DNA of 64,000 bases from Macrolepiota albuminosa (taxonomy: Eukaryota > Basidiomycota > Agaricomycetes > Agaricales > Agaricaceae), in assembly GCA_027475525.1 (NCBI GenBank), contig JAMWFC010000032.1, positions 310,001 to 374,000 on the forward strand, given 5' to 3'. Of the stretch, positions 20,524 through 36,976 are shown one piece after another. The notes under the pieces were generated by a model that saw nothing but the letters and a program-made list of their open reading frames with translations, was not told where the DNA came from and did no database searches. Numbering within the stretch: the stretch's first letter is position 1; every line of letters begins with the position of its first letter. Both the position numbers and the translations under genes were made by a program.

Positions 20524-22440
20524 ATGAAGTATAAATCTGGGAGTATCCTTGCGATCAGAACTACGAAACCTCAAACAGTTCAAGTTTCAAGTCGATGGCT
20601 CGACAACTTGGTCCTGGCAGCAGAGGTGGTCCGAGATGGATGTGCTCTGGCCCCGTTCCCTTATCTAAAGTTTGCAGCCAGCATTACAGTCCAGTTATTA
20701 CTACGTATACAGGCGAGCATGATACTTTTAGGTCCCATGTACTTTTTGACAATCGAGTTACCAGACTGTACAGAGGAACAGAGATGATTTCTTGGACCTC
20801 TCTAGGAAACTCGTCGAAGTCATCGTCACAATGAGAGATACATTATGCACCTGTTTTCAGAGTTCCTCCTCTGCACCTGAGCTTGTGGTTCCAAGCTTCG
20901 CCTTTGTCAGGTACATCATTCACCTTCTCGCAGTGCTTAAATTGACATTCTTTAGCAAACTTCTCGCCTTGCAAGCTCAAAAGCTCAAATAAATGAAATT
21001 GTTCGCCGAAGCAATTTTTGGACGTCATTCCTCAGATCCTCCGAGATAACTGAAGCCATCGGAAGATACAAAGAACAAATCAATGACTTGCGATCCAATA
21101 TCACCGTTAGTTTGCTCCTGGTTCTCTCAAGGTAGCCTGACTGTTGCCATTCTTAGCTCGATATTGTCGTTCGTTTAAGCCTCAAGATTTCTGAGGAACG
21201 TGCACCTCGTCAGTTGGCATGTACATCAAACGTTCTTTACTTCATTGATGCTATGAACGAAACTGTACCTGTTGCATTGGATCATTGCTCGAGCCCAACG
21301 GTTCGTTAACTCGTCTCCCTGCACCCAGTCGTTTTGACGATAGTGGGCTAATCTATACAGGAATTCAACGAGTACGTCAAGTTTCGGTTCCGGAAGAGGA
21401 TGGGGCGTGCGATAGTCGAAAGAGGGTACTATGCTCTGTGCCTTCAATTGGTCACAGGCTTTCAACAACCTCTTGGTCCAAATGACGAGATGTGGTCCCT
21501 ACTAGTCAAACCTGGTGTTACAATTGCCATGGACATCGTTTTGACATCAGAATTGGAGGATGTAGAGACAGATGGTCATCGGTGTCCTTCCTGTGGTTGC
21601 CTATGCAAAGATACCTCATTGGGTGACGAGATTAAATGGTATACATATGTTACAATGGTATTTCAACCTTCTCATGAACGATCCTATTGTTTTAGTCCAA
21701 GTTGTACGGCAGCATTTCGCATAGTTCATACTACGATCGAGAACGGTGATACACTTTCCGATGGCTCCACTCCAGGGTCAATAGCATTCCCACCCATGCG
21801 CCCACTGTGTATTCGAGGACAGACTGGCGATGAATGCGATATTCGATACTTTCGTCGTTTTCGTGTCATTATGGATGTTCTCGGGCAGACAGCTTGCGTA
21901 CTTGTTGCCGAAGGTCAGTTTTCTCGTACATCATAACTTAATGCAGTGAGGCGTGTGTAAACGAGAATTGACCCGTACACAGATAACCCAGTTGCACGAC
22001 AATTGCTGGTGAAGCAGCTACAGAAATTACAACTCCATGTCATTGCCACAGGCAATGGAGCAGAAGCTCTGGCTGAGTGGGAAGCTCGTGGACCTGGGTA
22101 TTTTAGTGCTGCTTTATTTGACCATCGTAAATTTATGGTTGAGCAAACATTTTTGATCGTCTGAACTTCCCTTACAGATATGCCTGTGTGCGATGGTGCC
22201 GAGGCCACCAAACGACTCCGCCTCATGGAGAGTGAACGGAACTGTACAGTTCTTCTACCAAGTATATTCCATTTCATATACACGAATTTCTTGATTGCTC
22301 ACAATTTCAATCATACAGTTGTGGCATTGAGTGCCGATTGTCAGGATTCTACAAAACAACTGTGCTTGAGTGCTGGCATGAATGCGTTTTTCAGTAAGCC
22401 TGTAAAGAAAGGTAAGCGTGTGCTTCACGACGTGACATGA
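20524..22440 (+). pseudogene. helical-bundle/ULD/zinc-ribbon/REC protein, frame interrupted as read
   Basis: Domains in order: a helical N-terminal region of the MLKL/HeLo-like type common in agaric signalling proteins (PFPYLKFAASITVQLL, RDDFLDLSRKLVEVI, FLRSSEITEAIGRYKEQI); a ubiquitin-like domain (YFIDAMNETVPV, GYYALCL, WSLLVKPGVTIAMDIVL); a zinc ribbon (HRCPSCG, then KCPSC made by splicing); and a receiver domain with every key residue: acidic pair in VLVAEDNP, phospho-acceptor Asp in LFDHHMP, Ser in ALSAD, Lys in FFSKP. Introns at 21106-21156, 21301-21360, 21639-21695, 21914-21982, 22127-22177 and 22262-22318 join in frame. Two problems remain near the 5' end: an unresolved first splice near 20705-20761 and an 8-bp tandem duplication (20973-20988) that shifts the frame. 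A 34-bp last intron would move the stop to 22456. The true start may differ. Confidence 0.7.
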
Positions 22441-22456
22441 TGCAGTAAGAAGTTGA

Positions 22457-24318
22457 GATATGCTTAGGGGATTTCAGCTATATGTTGTCAATGCTTAGGG
22501 AACATCCTAGCATTTAAATGTTTCTTCCCTGGGTTCAAGTTAGTCCTCGTTGTCGATTCCTTCTTTTTATGGTTCTGTATTTCTTGTTTTACCATGGCTT
22601 GGGTATTATTCCCGATATCTGTTACAGTAAAAGTAGACAATGGCAATTTGTGATGTAAGGAATGACTTTTCCCTCGTAGTGTTGTCCATCCTAGAGAATG
22701 GCCACCTCAAGCAAGACTCGCGCGCGCAGCATCACCCACCTCAACATCTTCGTCACGCCTACATCAACGCTGCCACACCAGCCCCGGCCGCCGCTGCGCT
22801 CTCACGGGCCGGACAACATCGAGGCACTTGCACGTGTGCGTGTTTCAGAGCCAGCGCCGTCGCGGGTTGAGGTTGGAAAAAAAGGGAGTGGGAGTTAGGG
22901 CGGCGGAGCGGTAGTTTGGACTTGGACACAAGCATGGGCCAGGCAGTTGACGGGGTCGTCGTATCGGACTGCACGGCCTCGAAGCGGACGAGGTCCCTTT
23001 TAATTCGTGTTCGTGTTCGGGTTCGGGTTCGAAGCGGCGGTTGAGGAACTCGATTGAGGAGAATTCGAGGAAAGTGACAGCAGGAATGGAGAAGGTAGAA
23101 TAGATCCTTTTGTAACGTGGCGCCCATTTGGATTAACGGGTGCCGGTCACGTGGCTGCGTAGGCAAACAAAATACTTCTCGAACTCCCGCCCCCGAAGAG
23201 ACCAGATAGAAGTACAGAAACCTTAGTCTGGCGCCTTGGACCGCTCGGCCATCTCACCATACCTATATTTAGAAAGCAGATGTATAATATGCTGACGTTT
23301 TGTCCGTTGTCCAGAAGACAAGAAAGGGCACTACGTCGTCGGTACCAGTGGGATGAACCATGTAACCCGGACCATTCCAACGATCGTTCTCTAGTATGCA
23401 CCACATCAACCAGGCAGGGGTCGTCATAGACTGTCCAAGGCCAAATCGTGTGCATCGCGAGGTGGGGTGAGTCGTTGGTGTAGAGTCAAACGAAGTTAGT
23501 AAGTCGACTGAGGGCGATTGTCTGCGTATCCTAATAAATTAGGAAGACTGGTAAATACGGATCGCGCGACCATATGCCTATGGCGCAGAAAACAGAAGGA
23601 CGTACCATAAAAGGAAATGTGTGACGTCATCGTCGTGTGGGTCATACTTCAAGCTTCAAGCTTCGAGCTTCAACAGTTAGTATATTGCGTGCAACCGCCG
23701 GCAACCCGACAAACAAAAATAGTCAGTAAGCCTGCGGGCACTTCTTCGACATCACCTATGTCCAGCAGAGTGGGATGTTATGGGAGGAGCCGTGCGGGCG
23801 CGTCCGAACGGAGCGACTGATTCAGAGTTTCTTTATATTCAGTACTGACAGAATGTGTATGCTGTATGCCGATAACCCCTTGCTTAAAATGACCTTTTCT
23901 ACTGATCATCAAGTTACGACACTCGATCAATAAAAGTGGTTCCTTGGGTCTATGGGGAAACAATGATGGTGGTAATTACGGTGTAATCAGCGGGGCCCGG
24001 GGGATCAATTTCTGTGTTTTACCTTAGTCGCTTTAGTTCATAGCCTAGCATAGGATGAAAATAGTGTTGTAACTCGGTTGTGTCAAGGAATTCACTATTG
24101 CGATCAATAAATGATATATCTGCGCTCATTTTGCTGATGGGAATGGACTACTTAAAAATATGTATGGCGACACTTTCCCAAAAAAAAAACCGAATTCACA
24201 CATGTACTGCCTCATGGCTGTGAAAAATGATGATATGTGCTAGTCATGATGAAAGTCTGGTTGAAAAGCTTCGGCTCTTCCCCACTACCTGGAACAGCCC
24301 ACGTCATTCGTGCTTCTC
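22457..24318. other. intergenic, no supported protein gene
   Basis: The stretch holds a truncated tRNA-Leu-like sequence (23179-23258) and a CpG-rich patch at 22700-23060 with short overlapping ORFs on both strands and no recognisable domain. Near 22998-23030 there is a small TTCGTG/TTCGGG repeat, and at 23647-23670 three tandem CTTCAAG-type units. From 23820 the sequence is AT-rich. An upstream exon of the ankyrin gene may lie in the last few hundred bases. Confidence 0.5.
23179..23258 (-). tRNA. truncated tRNA-Leu (pseudogene)
   Basis: The minus strand starts GGTGAGATGGCCGAGCGG (acceptor 5' strand, D arm, A box), then CCAGACTAAG with an AAG anticodon, a short intron-like insert, TCTGG closing the anticodon stem, a Leu-type long variable arm, and GCGGGAGTTCGAG of the T arm. 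The rest of the T stem and the acceptor 3' strand (expected TCTCACC) are absent; unrelated sequence follows. It should not give a functional tRNA. Confidence 0.7.
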
Positions 24319-27300
24319 ATGGTTGCTTCATGTTTTCCTTCCAATCCTGACATCTCTGGTATCGGCGTGAGGACTGCCATCTATGCACAGAACTTACTCA
24401 GTTTTGTTCCTGCGCTGGTGCCACTCAGAGATGGAAAGGTCACGCACACTCAGCTGGAGAGCTTGGAGACACAATCTATGACAATCCTCATCACTGCCTT
24501 CGCCATTCTTGTCTCGACCATCATACAAGCTCTCACCCCAGATGGTATTACCAATTTACATGCAACGATCATCCTGAACCTCAGCTGGATGAATAACACA
24601 AACCTGTCCATTTACTTGCTTCTCTACATCCAGCATAGAGTCAATCTCTCGAAGGAGGAGTTACGTGAAGAAGTCGAGGAGATGGTGGGTGTCAGGATAG
24701 AGAAAGTTGGTTCGATCCTCAGGCATCGGTGGAAATATGAAATGCGCAAGATTTGTTCCAACCTTGTCGTGATTGTCGGCTCAATCCACTTATCACTCAT
24801 GTCTGCAGTCGGTCTCTGGCTTTGGATCAACCCACTTGGATTTGGGGACTCTAAACCATGCTCCCTTGATGCACCGATTTCTGTCTTCGGAATTCAGGTT
24901 CCACTGGGTTCTGTAAGACTGAAGATCTGGTACATTATGATCTACAGCACAGTCTTGATTCCAATCTTGAATCTCATTGTTCCAGGGATTTTTTTCGAAT
25001 CGTTACTCTTGGCTTTCCACAAATTTGGCAACAAGTGGTGGCATCATTGGGACCATCTGGTCAATATGACATCAGCTTTTGGTGTTCTGGCTATAATCAA
25101 TGTCGTCTTGCTTGTTGATAATGAAGTGACACTAAAGATCAATTTACACCAAGGCAACCTAGGTCAAGATGAAAGTCAATGGACTTTTGGTCAGACTCTT
25201 GCACTTCTTCTACTTCTTGTGACTCTTCGTGATCTTGGAGAATCACTAGTAGAGCGCCGGGCTGGAACACTGGGGAAAAAGCTTTATAATGCATCAAGAA
25301 AAGGAAAGATAGACATTGTTCAGTATGTTCTTGAACTTGGGGCAAAGAAAGAGGCAATTAGTAAGGACAAACATAATTTGATTCTATTTAGATACTCATG
25401 TTATTCTAGATTCATCAATTCGGATTGCATCAGAAAAAGGCCATCTAAAAGTTGTTGAGTTTCTACTCAAGCATATTGAAGATGTAGATACAAAAAGTGA
25501 GAGTCATATTTAGTGAATTGAACACATTATTTATACTTTCAAATCAGAAAAAGACCAGTCTATTGCATTGTATTCAGCAGCAATAAAGGGGCATCTAGAT
25601 ATTGTCAAGCTGTTAACCGAATACAATGCCGATGTCAATGCAAGTAAGGTTGTGCTCAATGTACTACATATACTTTCTAATAGTGTTAGCTTAGATATTC
25701 ATCAGTGGATTGCACTTCACTGGGCAGCAGAAGAAGGCCATTTGGACATTGTCAGGCTGTTAATTGAGCATGGTGCAAATGTAAATGCAAAAAGTGAAAG
25801 TCATGCATGCTAAATTGCACACACCACTGATTTGTTCTTTCAGATACAAATGAGTTAACTGCACTCCATTATGCAGCAGGAAAAGGGCATTTGGATGTTG
25901 TCAAGCTCTTAGTTGCACATAATGCAAATGTGAATGCAAAAAGTAAGTGTTAGTCTTAATAGACTATTATATTTATATATATCTGAGATGGATTAATTGA
26001 GATATTCAACAATGGAGTGTACTTCACATTGCAGTAGCAAAAGGGCATTTGGATGTTGTTAAGCTATTGATTGAGCACCATGCAGATATAAATGCAAAAA
26101 GTAAAGATTATACTGCATATATCTCATATACTACTGAAATTATTTTTCAGAATCTTTAGATGGCTTTGAAACAACAATACTTTATACTGCAGCAATGGAG
26201 ATGCACTTAGATATTGTTAAGCTCTTGATCAAGTGCAATGTAGATGTGGATTCAAAGAGTAAGTATAATGCTATCAAATGCATATATTATTAATTTATTA
26301 ATTGAAAAGGTAATTGGATTCCTCTTCATTGGGCAGCACAAGAGGGGCATGTGGATATTGTTAAACTGTTAATTGAACGCAATGCACATGTAGACAAATG
26401 TAAGAGATGTGCTTATAACACTGCATATTCTAATAAATTTGTTTCTTAGACTCTAATTGGACTGCACTTCACTGGGCAGTAAAGCGGAGGCATGTGGATA
26501 CTGCTAGGCTATTACTTGAATACAATGCAGATGTAAATGCAAGAGGTATGAATTATGCTGAATCCATAAATATATCTTACCTTACATTATTACTAATATT
26601 GGAGTTTAGAAGAAGAAAACAAGTGGACTGTGCTTCATCTTGCAGTAAATCAACAGGATCTTAACATGGTCAAGCTTTTACTTGAATGTAATGCAGATGT
26701 AAATGCAAATGGTAAGTGATGTTTAATTAAGTGTATATAGTATTGATAGCTTTTGCTTAGCTGATCAGTGGACTGCACTTCATTATGCAGCCCAAAAAGG
26801 ATATTTTGATATTGTTAAAGTATTAATTGAATATAATGTAGATCTTGATGCAGAGAGTGAGAATTATGTTTAATTGTATATGTATAAAGCTGACATTACA
26901 ACTTCAGACAAGTACAAGCAGACAGCATTACACTGGGCAGTGAGAAAAGGGAACTTGGAATTGGTCACACTTCTAGTTGACTATGGTGTAGCTTTGGATT
27001 TGAAAGGTAAGTTGCTATGTTTGATTTACAGTACATTCTTTTGAAATTGTTGATTTAGATTACTACAACTGGACTGTACTTCATTGGGCAGTGCATGAAA
27101 GGCATATAGAAATTGCCAGGTTATTGATTGAACATAACGCAAATATAACTTTGAAAAGTAAATATTTTGTAATTAATTGCACTTGATACTAATCAGTAAC
27201 TTTAGATAACTATGAGCAAAATGTACTTCACTTTGCAGCAAAAGGTGGATGTTTAGATATTGTTAGGCTGTTAATTGAGTATAATGCAGATGTAAATGTG

Positions 27301-27596
27301 CAAGGTAATTATTATATTATATTGAATAAGATGCATATTCTAATTTCAATGGTGTAGATTATTCTCATTCAACTGCAATGCATTTGGCAGCAAATATAGG
27401 GTACTTTGAGATTGTTAAGCTGTTAATTGAGCATAATGCAGATGTAAATGTAAAAAGTAAGATCTGTTTGTTCTAAAAGCATATAGATGCTAATGTTATG
27501 AGCTTAGATAAATCTCATCAAACTGCACTTCATTTGGCAGCATTAAAAGATCACCAAAATATTGTTAGAGTGTTAATTCAGCATAGCACAAGGTGA
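24319..27596 (+). CDS. multi-pass membrane protein with about 16 ankyrin repeats
   Basis: Exon 1 (24319-25360) gives an agaric membrane-protein region (CFPSNPDISGIGVRTAIYAQ) with about five hydrophobic segments, including MTILITAFAILVSTIIQAL, YSTVLIPILNLIVPGIF and LALLLLLVTL, then the first ankyrin repeat. From 25410 on, 15 short exons of about 90-105 bp each encode one ankyrin repeat (pattern ALHWAA.KGHLDIVKLLIEHNADVNAK). They are joined by introns of about 45-65 bp, all in phase 1 at the same place in the repeat. I followed every junction and the frame stays open to TGA 27594-27596. ATG 24319 is the first Met in the frame; an upstream exon with a signal sequence is possible. Partner and function are unknown. 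The repeat part is very AT-rich and nearly without CpG. Confidence 0.8.
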
Positions 27597-28753
27597 TATA
27601 ATTGATGCATACAAAATATCACTAAGTAGAAAAAAAATATATTGATTGCGACTGCTATAATAATTGGCATTTTAGCTATTGAGCCTTACCTTGAGCTTAG
27701 TCCAATTCTATGTATCTGCTCCTTTCTCCTCATGTGTTGTTGTAATTTTGCAAAATAGAGGGGATATTTATTTCTCATCCTATAATGAAGATTTCTTAAT
27801 TAATAACACAGATAAAATATCCTACTTATAATAATCTGCTTTAGCTTATGCAGCATATTGATATACAGATTTGCATGGTATCAGTTCTTCATTCATTGAT
27901 TCTCAAGTAACAGATGATTGATTTAGCAATGAATTTGCAGTGGACAATCAATTTCTGAACTTATGAAAACCAGTGAATAGATACTAAATGTACAACAGAA
28001 GTCTTGGACACATATTCTACATGTGGATTTATATAGTATCTGTTCTCTATTTATTGATTTCTGAGCAATGGATGATGAATAGATGCTAAACAAACAACAA
28101 AAACTTCTGATGGATTTTTTACATTTAAATAGCTCTGCATAGTATTTCTTCTTTCCCATTGATTTCTGAGTGACAGATGACAGATTTAGTAATGGATTTG
28201 CAGTAGATAATGGATTTTGGAGCTTGTGAATAATGAAAACTATTGAACATATATTATTACACATACAACAGAAGGCCACAATAGCTCAGCTGGCATCATT
28301 GTAGTCCTCAGTCAAAAGGTCACAAAATTGATTGCATATTTTGGCTCATGCACTATGCGTTATGTGTTATGCGTTATACAACCCCATACAATGAGCCCAC
28401 CATGGTTCCAGCCCAAATCCCATGCATTATTAGATTTATGCATTGTGACATTATGCATTATGAGATAATCTACTGTAAATAGAATCATCAACCGCTCCCA
28501 GGACTGATATCAACCAATCAGATTCCACTTCTTTTAGTTCTAGATGGGATCCGGAGTCTTGTCAAATGTGCACATTGATCATCAGGATGAGCTCCGTTTC
28601 ACGCCATATCAATGTTACATCAAGGAACCTGCTTGTGGTACAGTGTGACCGAGCTGTCTGCCTGCAAGTCAAATTCCAAATCGGGACAATTTTGTTGCTA
28701 AACGCGTCCAGTCACACGTCACACGTCACACATCCGTTTTGGTGTCGACAACG
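27597..28753. other. AT-rich intergenic with repeat relics
   Basis: Contains related blocks with GATTTAG.AATG.ATTTGCAGT near 27930 and 28180 that look like an old dispersed repeat, and the tRNA-like element at 28276-28345. From about 28500 CpG content becomes normal, and the last 200 bp are the ISWI promoter side. No coding seen. Confidence 0.5.
28276..28345 (+). ncRNA. tRNA-like, possible SINE head
   Basis: GCCACAATAGCTCAGCTGG resembles a tRNA 5' end with an A box. About 35 bp on, GGTCACAAAATTGATTGC resembles a B box, and the end TTTTGGCT can pair partly with the start. CpGs expected in such boxes are replaced by CA or TG. A non-tRNA AT-rich body with TATGCGTTATG-like repeats follows to about 28480, as in tRNA-derived SINEs. 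Single copy here, so tentative. Confidence 0.35.
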
Positions 28754-33360
<4,607 letters not shown>

Positions 33361-33699
33361 GTGAGTTGACTGATGCTTGCCGTGGTCGTTTTTTGTATTA
33401 CAATATAATTATCTTTTACTCTTGTGCATGTGTATGTTTTGTAGAGATAGCTGGAATTCCTATTTTGCTTGATATCAGAATGGCTTGCCCTGCTCCTTTA
33501 GCATGTAGATGATTGATCGGGCGGCAACACCTTCCGAATTATCATCAATGTCAGCATTTCAGGTGGCCACATAAGTATCAATATTAATGTATCGAAGGCC
33601 CTAAATCATCCCTAAATCATATATATGGGTAAATACAGGTCCTACAGTAACAAGAATTCCATAACTAGAAAGTGAGATACGAAAAAGACAAAATTCCAA

Positions 33700-36600
33700 T
33701 CACTCTATATCCTCCCCAAGCATCTTTGCAAGAGCATCATTTCCTTGATCAACAGGGGCCTGATACACAGCAAACGCGGTCCTCTTTCCATCAGCCATCT
33801 CAGGTACCACTCCAGCGTCTGCCTCCCTACCAGCAGTCTTGCCGGAAGACGTCCAGCCCTCTCCTCTGTCAGCAAACACCTGAGGCCTCCGATCTAGCAA
33901 AACTTCTAGATCCTCATCAGAGAGAACTCCAGCCTTGCCTTCCGCGGTGTTTGGAACTACATCGATCTTCTCGCCTTCAAGCCGAAGAAGTTCTGCTGCC
34001 ATCTCTGCCATTGTCTCAGGCTTGCTCTTGCCCGCTGCCGCCGCTGGTTTCTTGAATTTGCCTGGTAGATACACGATCAGCATCGGGAGGGAGGATAATC
34101 TATCGTTAGCGTACCTTTCGCAATGACGAGCGCCTCAAGCTGGCGCTTCTCCGTTGCGCGCTGCATGATCTTCGTTTCGATCGTATGTGCGCTTACGAGC
34201 CTGAATATCAGGACTGGCTTCGTCTGACCGATGCGGTGTGCCCGGTCCTGTGCCTGCGCGTCCATTTGAGGATTCTGGATCGAGCAAGCACCGTCAGATG
34301 TTTGTACATTGAGTTTCATCATCTACATACCCAATCTTGATCGTAAAAAATCACTGTATCCGCAGCGGTGAGGTTGATACCCAGTCCCCCGGCTCGAGTA
34401 CTGAGAAGGAAGAGATGGGGCGCATCTGGGCCATCACCGCCAGACTGAAACTTGTTCATCTGTTCGCGACGCTCAACAGGCGACGATGATCCATCGATAC
34501 GGCAGATATTCCATCCCATGCATTCCGTTGCCCAATCCTGTGATGGAAGAGAGAAATCAAACCACTGCAGAACGTTGAAATAATCGGCGAGACTACCTCA
34601 ATGATATCGAGCATCGTTGTGAACTGGCTGAACAAGAGTACCTTGTGCTTCCGCCTGAAGAGCTCGCGAAGAAGACGATCCAGTACCATCATCTTCCCAC
34701 TCCCATTGACGAGGTCGTCATTCAATACAGCCTGCTGAGTGACCGGATCCACCGGCCAGTCAAATAAAAACGGATGGGAGCAAACTTTTCGCAATTGCAT
34801 GACCGCGTTCTGAAGCTTCATGTTATTGACTTGCTTCACTAAACCAAAAGCCACGATATCAGACCGTTACGGAGTTAAATGGAAAAGACAGCTCGTACCC
34901 GTCGTCTTATACTGATGCTCCTTATTCAATCTCTCGAGTTCGTCCTGATCCGGCCTCCTCTCTTTCACCCTGATCCCCCGTTCATCCACCTCTCCACTCT
35001 CAACCATATCGAAATACTCATCGTCATCCCCATCCACATCATACCTCTTCCTCACCAGCTTGCCACCTTCACTGCGCAAGCGCCGAGGTCCAGTGTCGAC
35101 AGGCTGTTCTTCTGTTTGCGCCGGATTCTTGCCTAATAGGTAGGACCGCAAAGTACCCGCGAGAACTCGATCGTATGCCTCACGCTGCTGAACACTAAGA
35201 GGTGCATAAAGCACGTACTCCTTCTTTGGAGGAAGATTAACTTCAACGTCGACTTTGAGACGACGTAGAAGGAATGGTTTGAGGAGGGCATGAAGAGCCG
35301 AGATGATTTGAGAGGATCGCTCGGAGCCGAGGCTTTGTTGCATGGAGGGTATATTGAACCTAGACAAAAAAAATTAACATCACACGATCGTAGTACTTCA
35401 AGACGTACCATTCTTGGAAAGAATCCACGTCATTGAAGATATCCGGTAATATAAAGTTAAGCAACGACCAGAGTTCCGCGAGATTATTCTAATACGGGAC
35501 TGACATCAGTACATTGCAAATAGTGAGATCAAGCAAATGTACATGAAGTGGTGTGCCGGTCAAAATCATCCTTCCAGCGGATTTATACTTCTTTATCTCC
35601 TTCATGAGCTTGCAATCCAGATTCTTGAGTCTGTGTCCCTCGTCGACGACGATATATCCCCAATTATAATGTTCCAAGTGCGCGCGATCCTTGATGATCA
35701 TCTCGTATGTGGTAACAACGACAGGGAATGACGCCATCGGATCTCGTTCTTCATCGTTGTCTTCCTCCTCTACTTCATCATCCGAATCTATCTGAGCAGA
35801 TTTAGTGACACGACCGCCACGTTTCGAACCACGCTTGACAGTCGTCTTCTGTTTACCCTTTGGCTTTACTTTGGTGGACGCTGTAGGCTTACTCTTCGTC
35901 CGCGACGAAGGTAGTGCCATCTTCGTGCGTCGCAATTCTGCGCGTTCGGCTGGGGTGCCATGATACATGCAAACAGGTATCTATCAAGATGAATCTATGC
36001 ATCAATAACTCTATGGAGGGGGTGAATTGTCATACCGAAGGAGCGAACTTCTGATACTCGTCCACCCAATTGTGCATAACACTAAGAGGGCAAACGATAA
36101 GAAATGGGGTGGAGTTATGGTGCTCGCGAAGGTAAGCACTGAATGCAATGGTTTGCAATGTCTATAATGGGTTGTGAGCGTATTCTCTGCCGCATTCGCT
36201 GAAGACGCCACCTTTCCGAGTCCCATTTCATCGGCTGCAAAAGGCCTCTATAAGGGGTATCCAGGTTTTTGATTAACGAGTAAACGCACCTAGAATGCCA
36301 GATATTCCATTCTGGTCGAGAGATACCATCCATTGTAGTCCCTCGAGCTGATACTTTTTGAGCTTCGCTCCTGTTACCAAGGATGGCTGTTGGAACACAG
36401 GGGCGGCCTCCTCTTCGTTTGTCTGTGGTAGTACTTCACCATCAACTCCCTTCTTACGTTTAGGGCCAGTCCCCTCGTCGTCTAATTCGTCGTCACTTTC
36501 TATACGGGCGCGTTTGCGCCCTTTCACAGCGACAGCGCTACGCTTCGGCTTGGATTTAGTCTTGCTCTCAGACTTTGCCGCTGCTGCTTCCATAGCTTTC

Positions 36601-36976
36601 TTGTGTTGCTCCATCTGAGTTTGTAAGAAGTTGGTATATGCGGCAGATTTCTGCAGTACAAATTGGAGTCTCGCATAACGCTTCTCCGTTTCCTGTGAGA
36701 GTGAAACTAAGTGAATTTTACGCGTCCTAACCGCGACAAAGTTGCTGAACTGACCTCATCAGCTTCAGTTCCATCTTCTGAGTTCCCTTCCACTTTCTAA
36801 AACATAACTTTGGTCAGAATCATTGATTGACAGATGCTAGCACTGCTCACTGTGGTGTTCTCCAAGACATCATACTCGGAGGGATCTGTCGGAGGCGGCG
36901 AGGAGGGTGCGGTGCTTGCCGGTGCAGACGACATGTAAAATGCCGGGGAACTTGCAGAAGCCGGGCTCAACGACAT
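33700..36976 (-). CDS. LSH/HELLS/DDM1-type Snf2 ATPase
   Basis: Snf2 helicase with features of the LSH (Irc5/DDM1/HELLS) family: DEGH in place of DEAH ([10 protein letters not shown]), [11 protein letters not shown]-loop ADEMGLGK on a 23-bp exon (36212-36234), [45 protein letters not shown] and [11 protein letters not shown] basic/acidic insert lies between motifs I and II ([22 protein letters not shown]). In plants and animals the family is needed to keep DNA methylation and silencing at repeats. Start ATG 36976 ([10 protein letters not shown]); ATG 37018 is an alternative. Stop TGA 33700-33702. No frame break was seen. Confidence 0.9.

Noticed and set aside
22640..23166. Overlapping ORFs in a CpG-rich patch
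   Set aside because: Arg/Pro-rich low-complexity text on both strands, no motif and no convincing splice structure.
25361..25391. First intron of the ankyrin gene ending at 25391
   Set aside because: It would be only 31 bp; the in-frame acceptor at 25409 gives 49 bp, close to the other introns.
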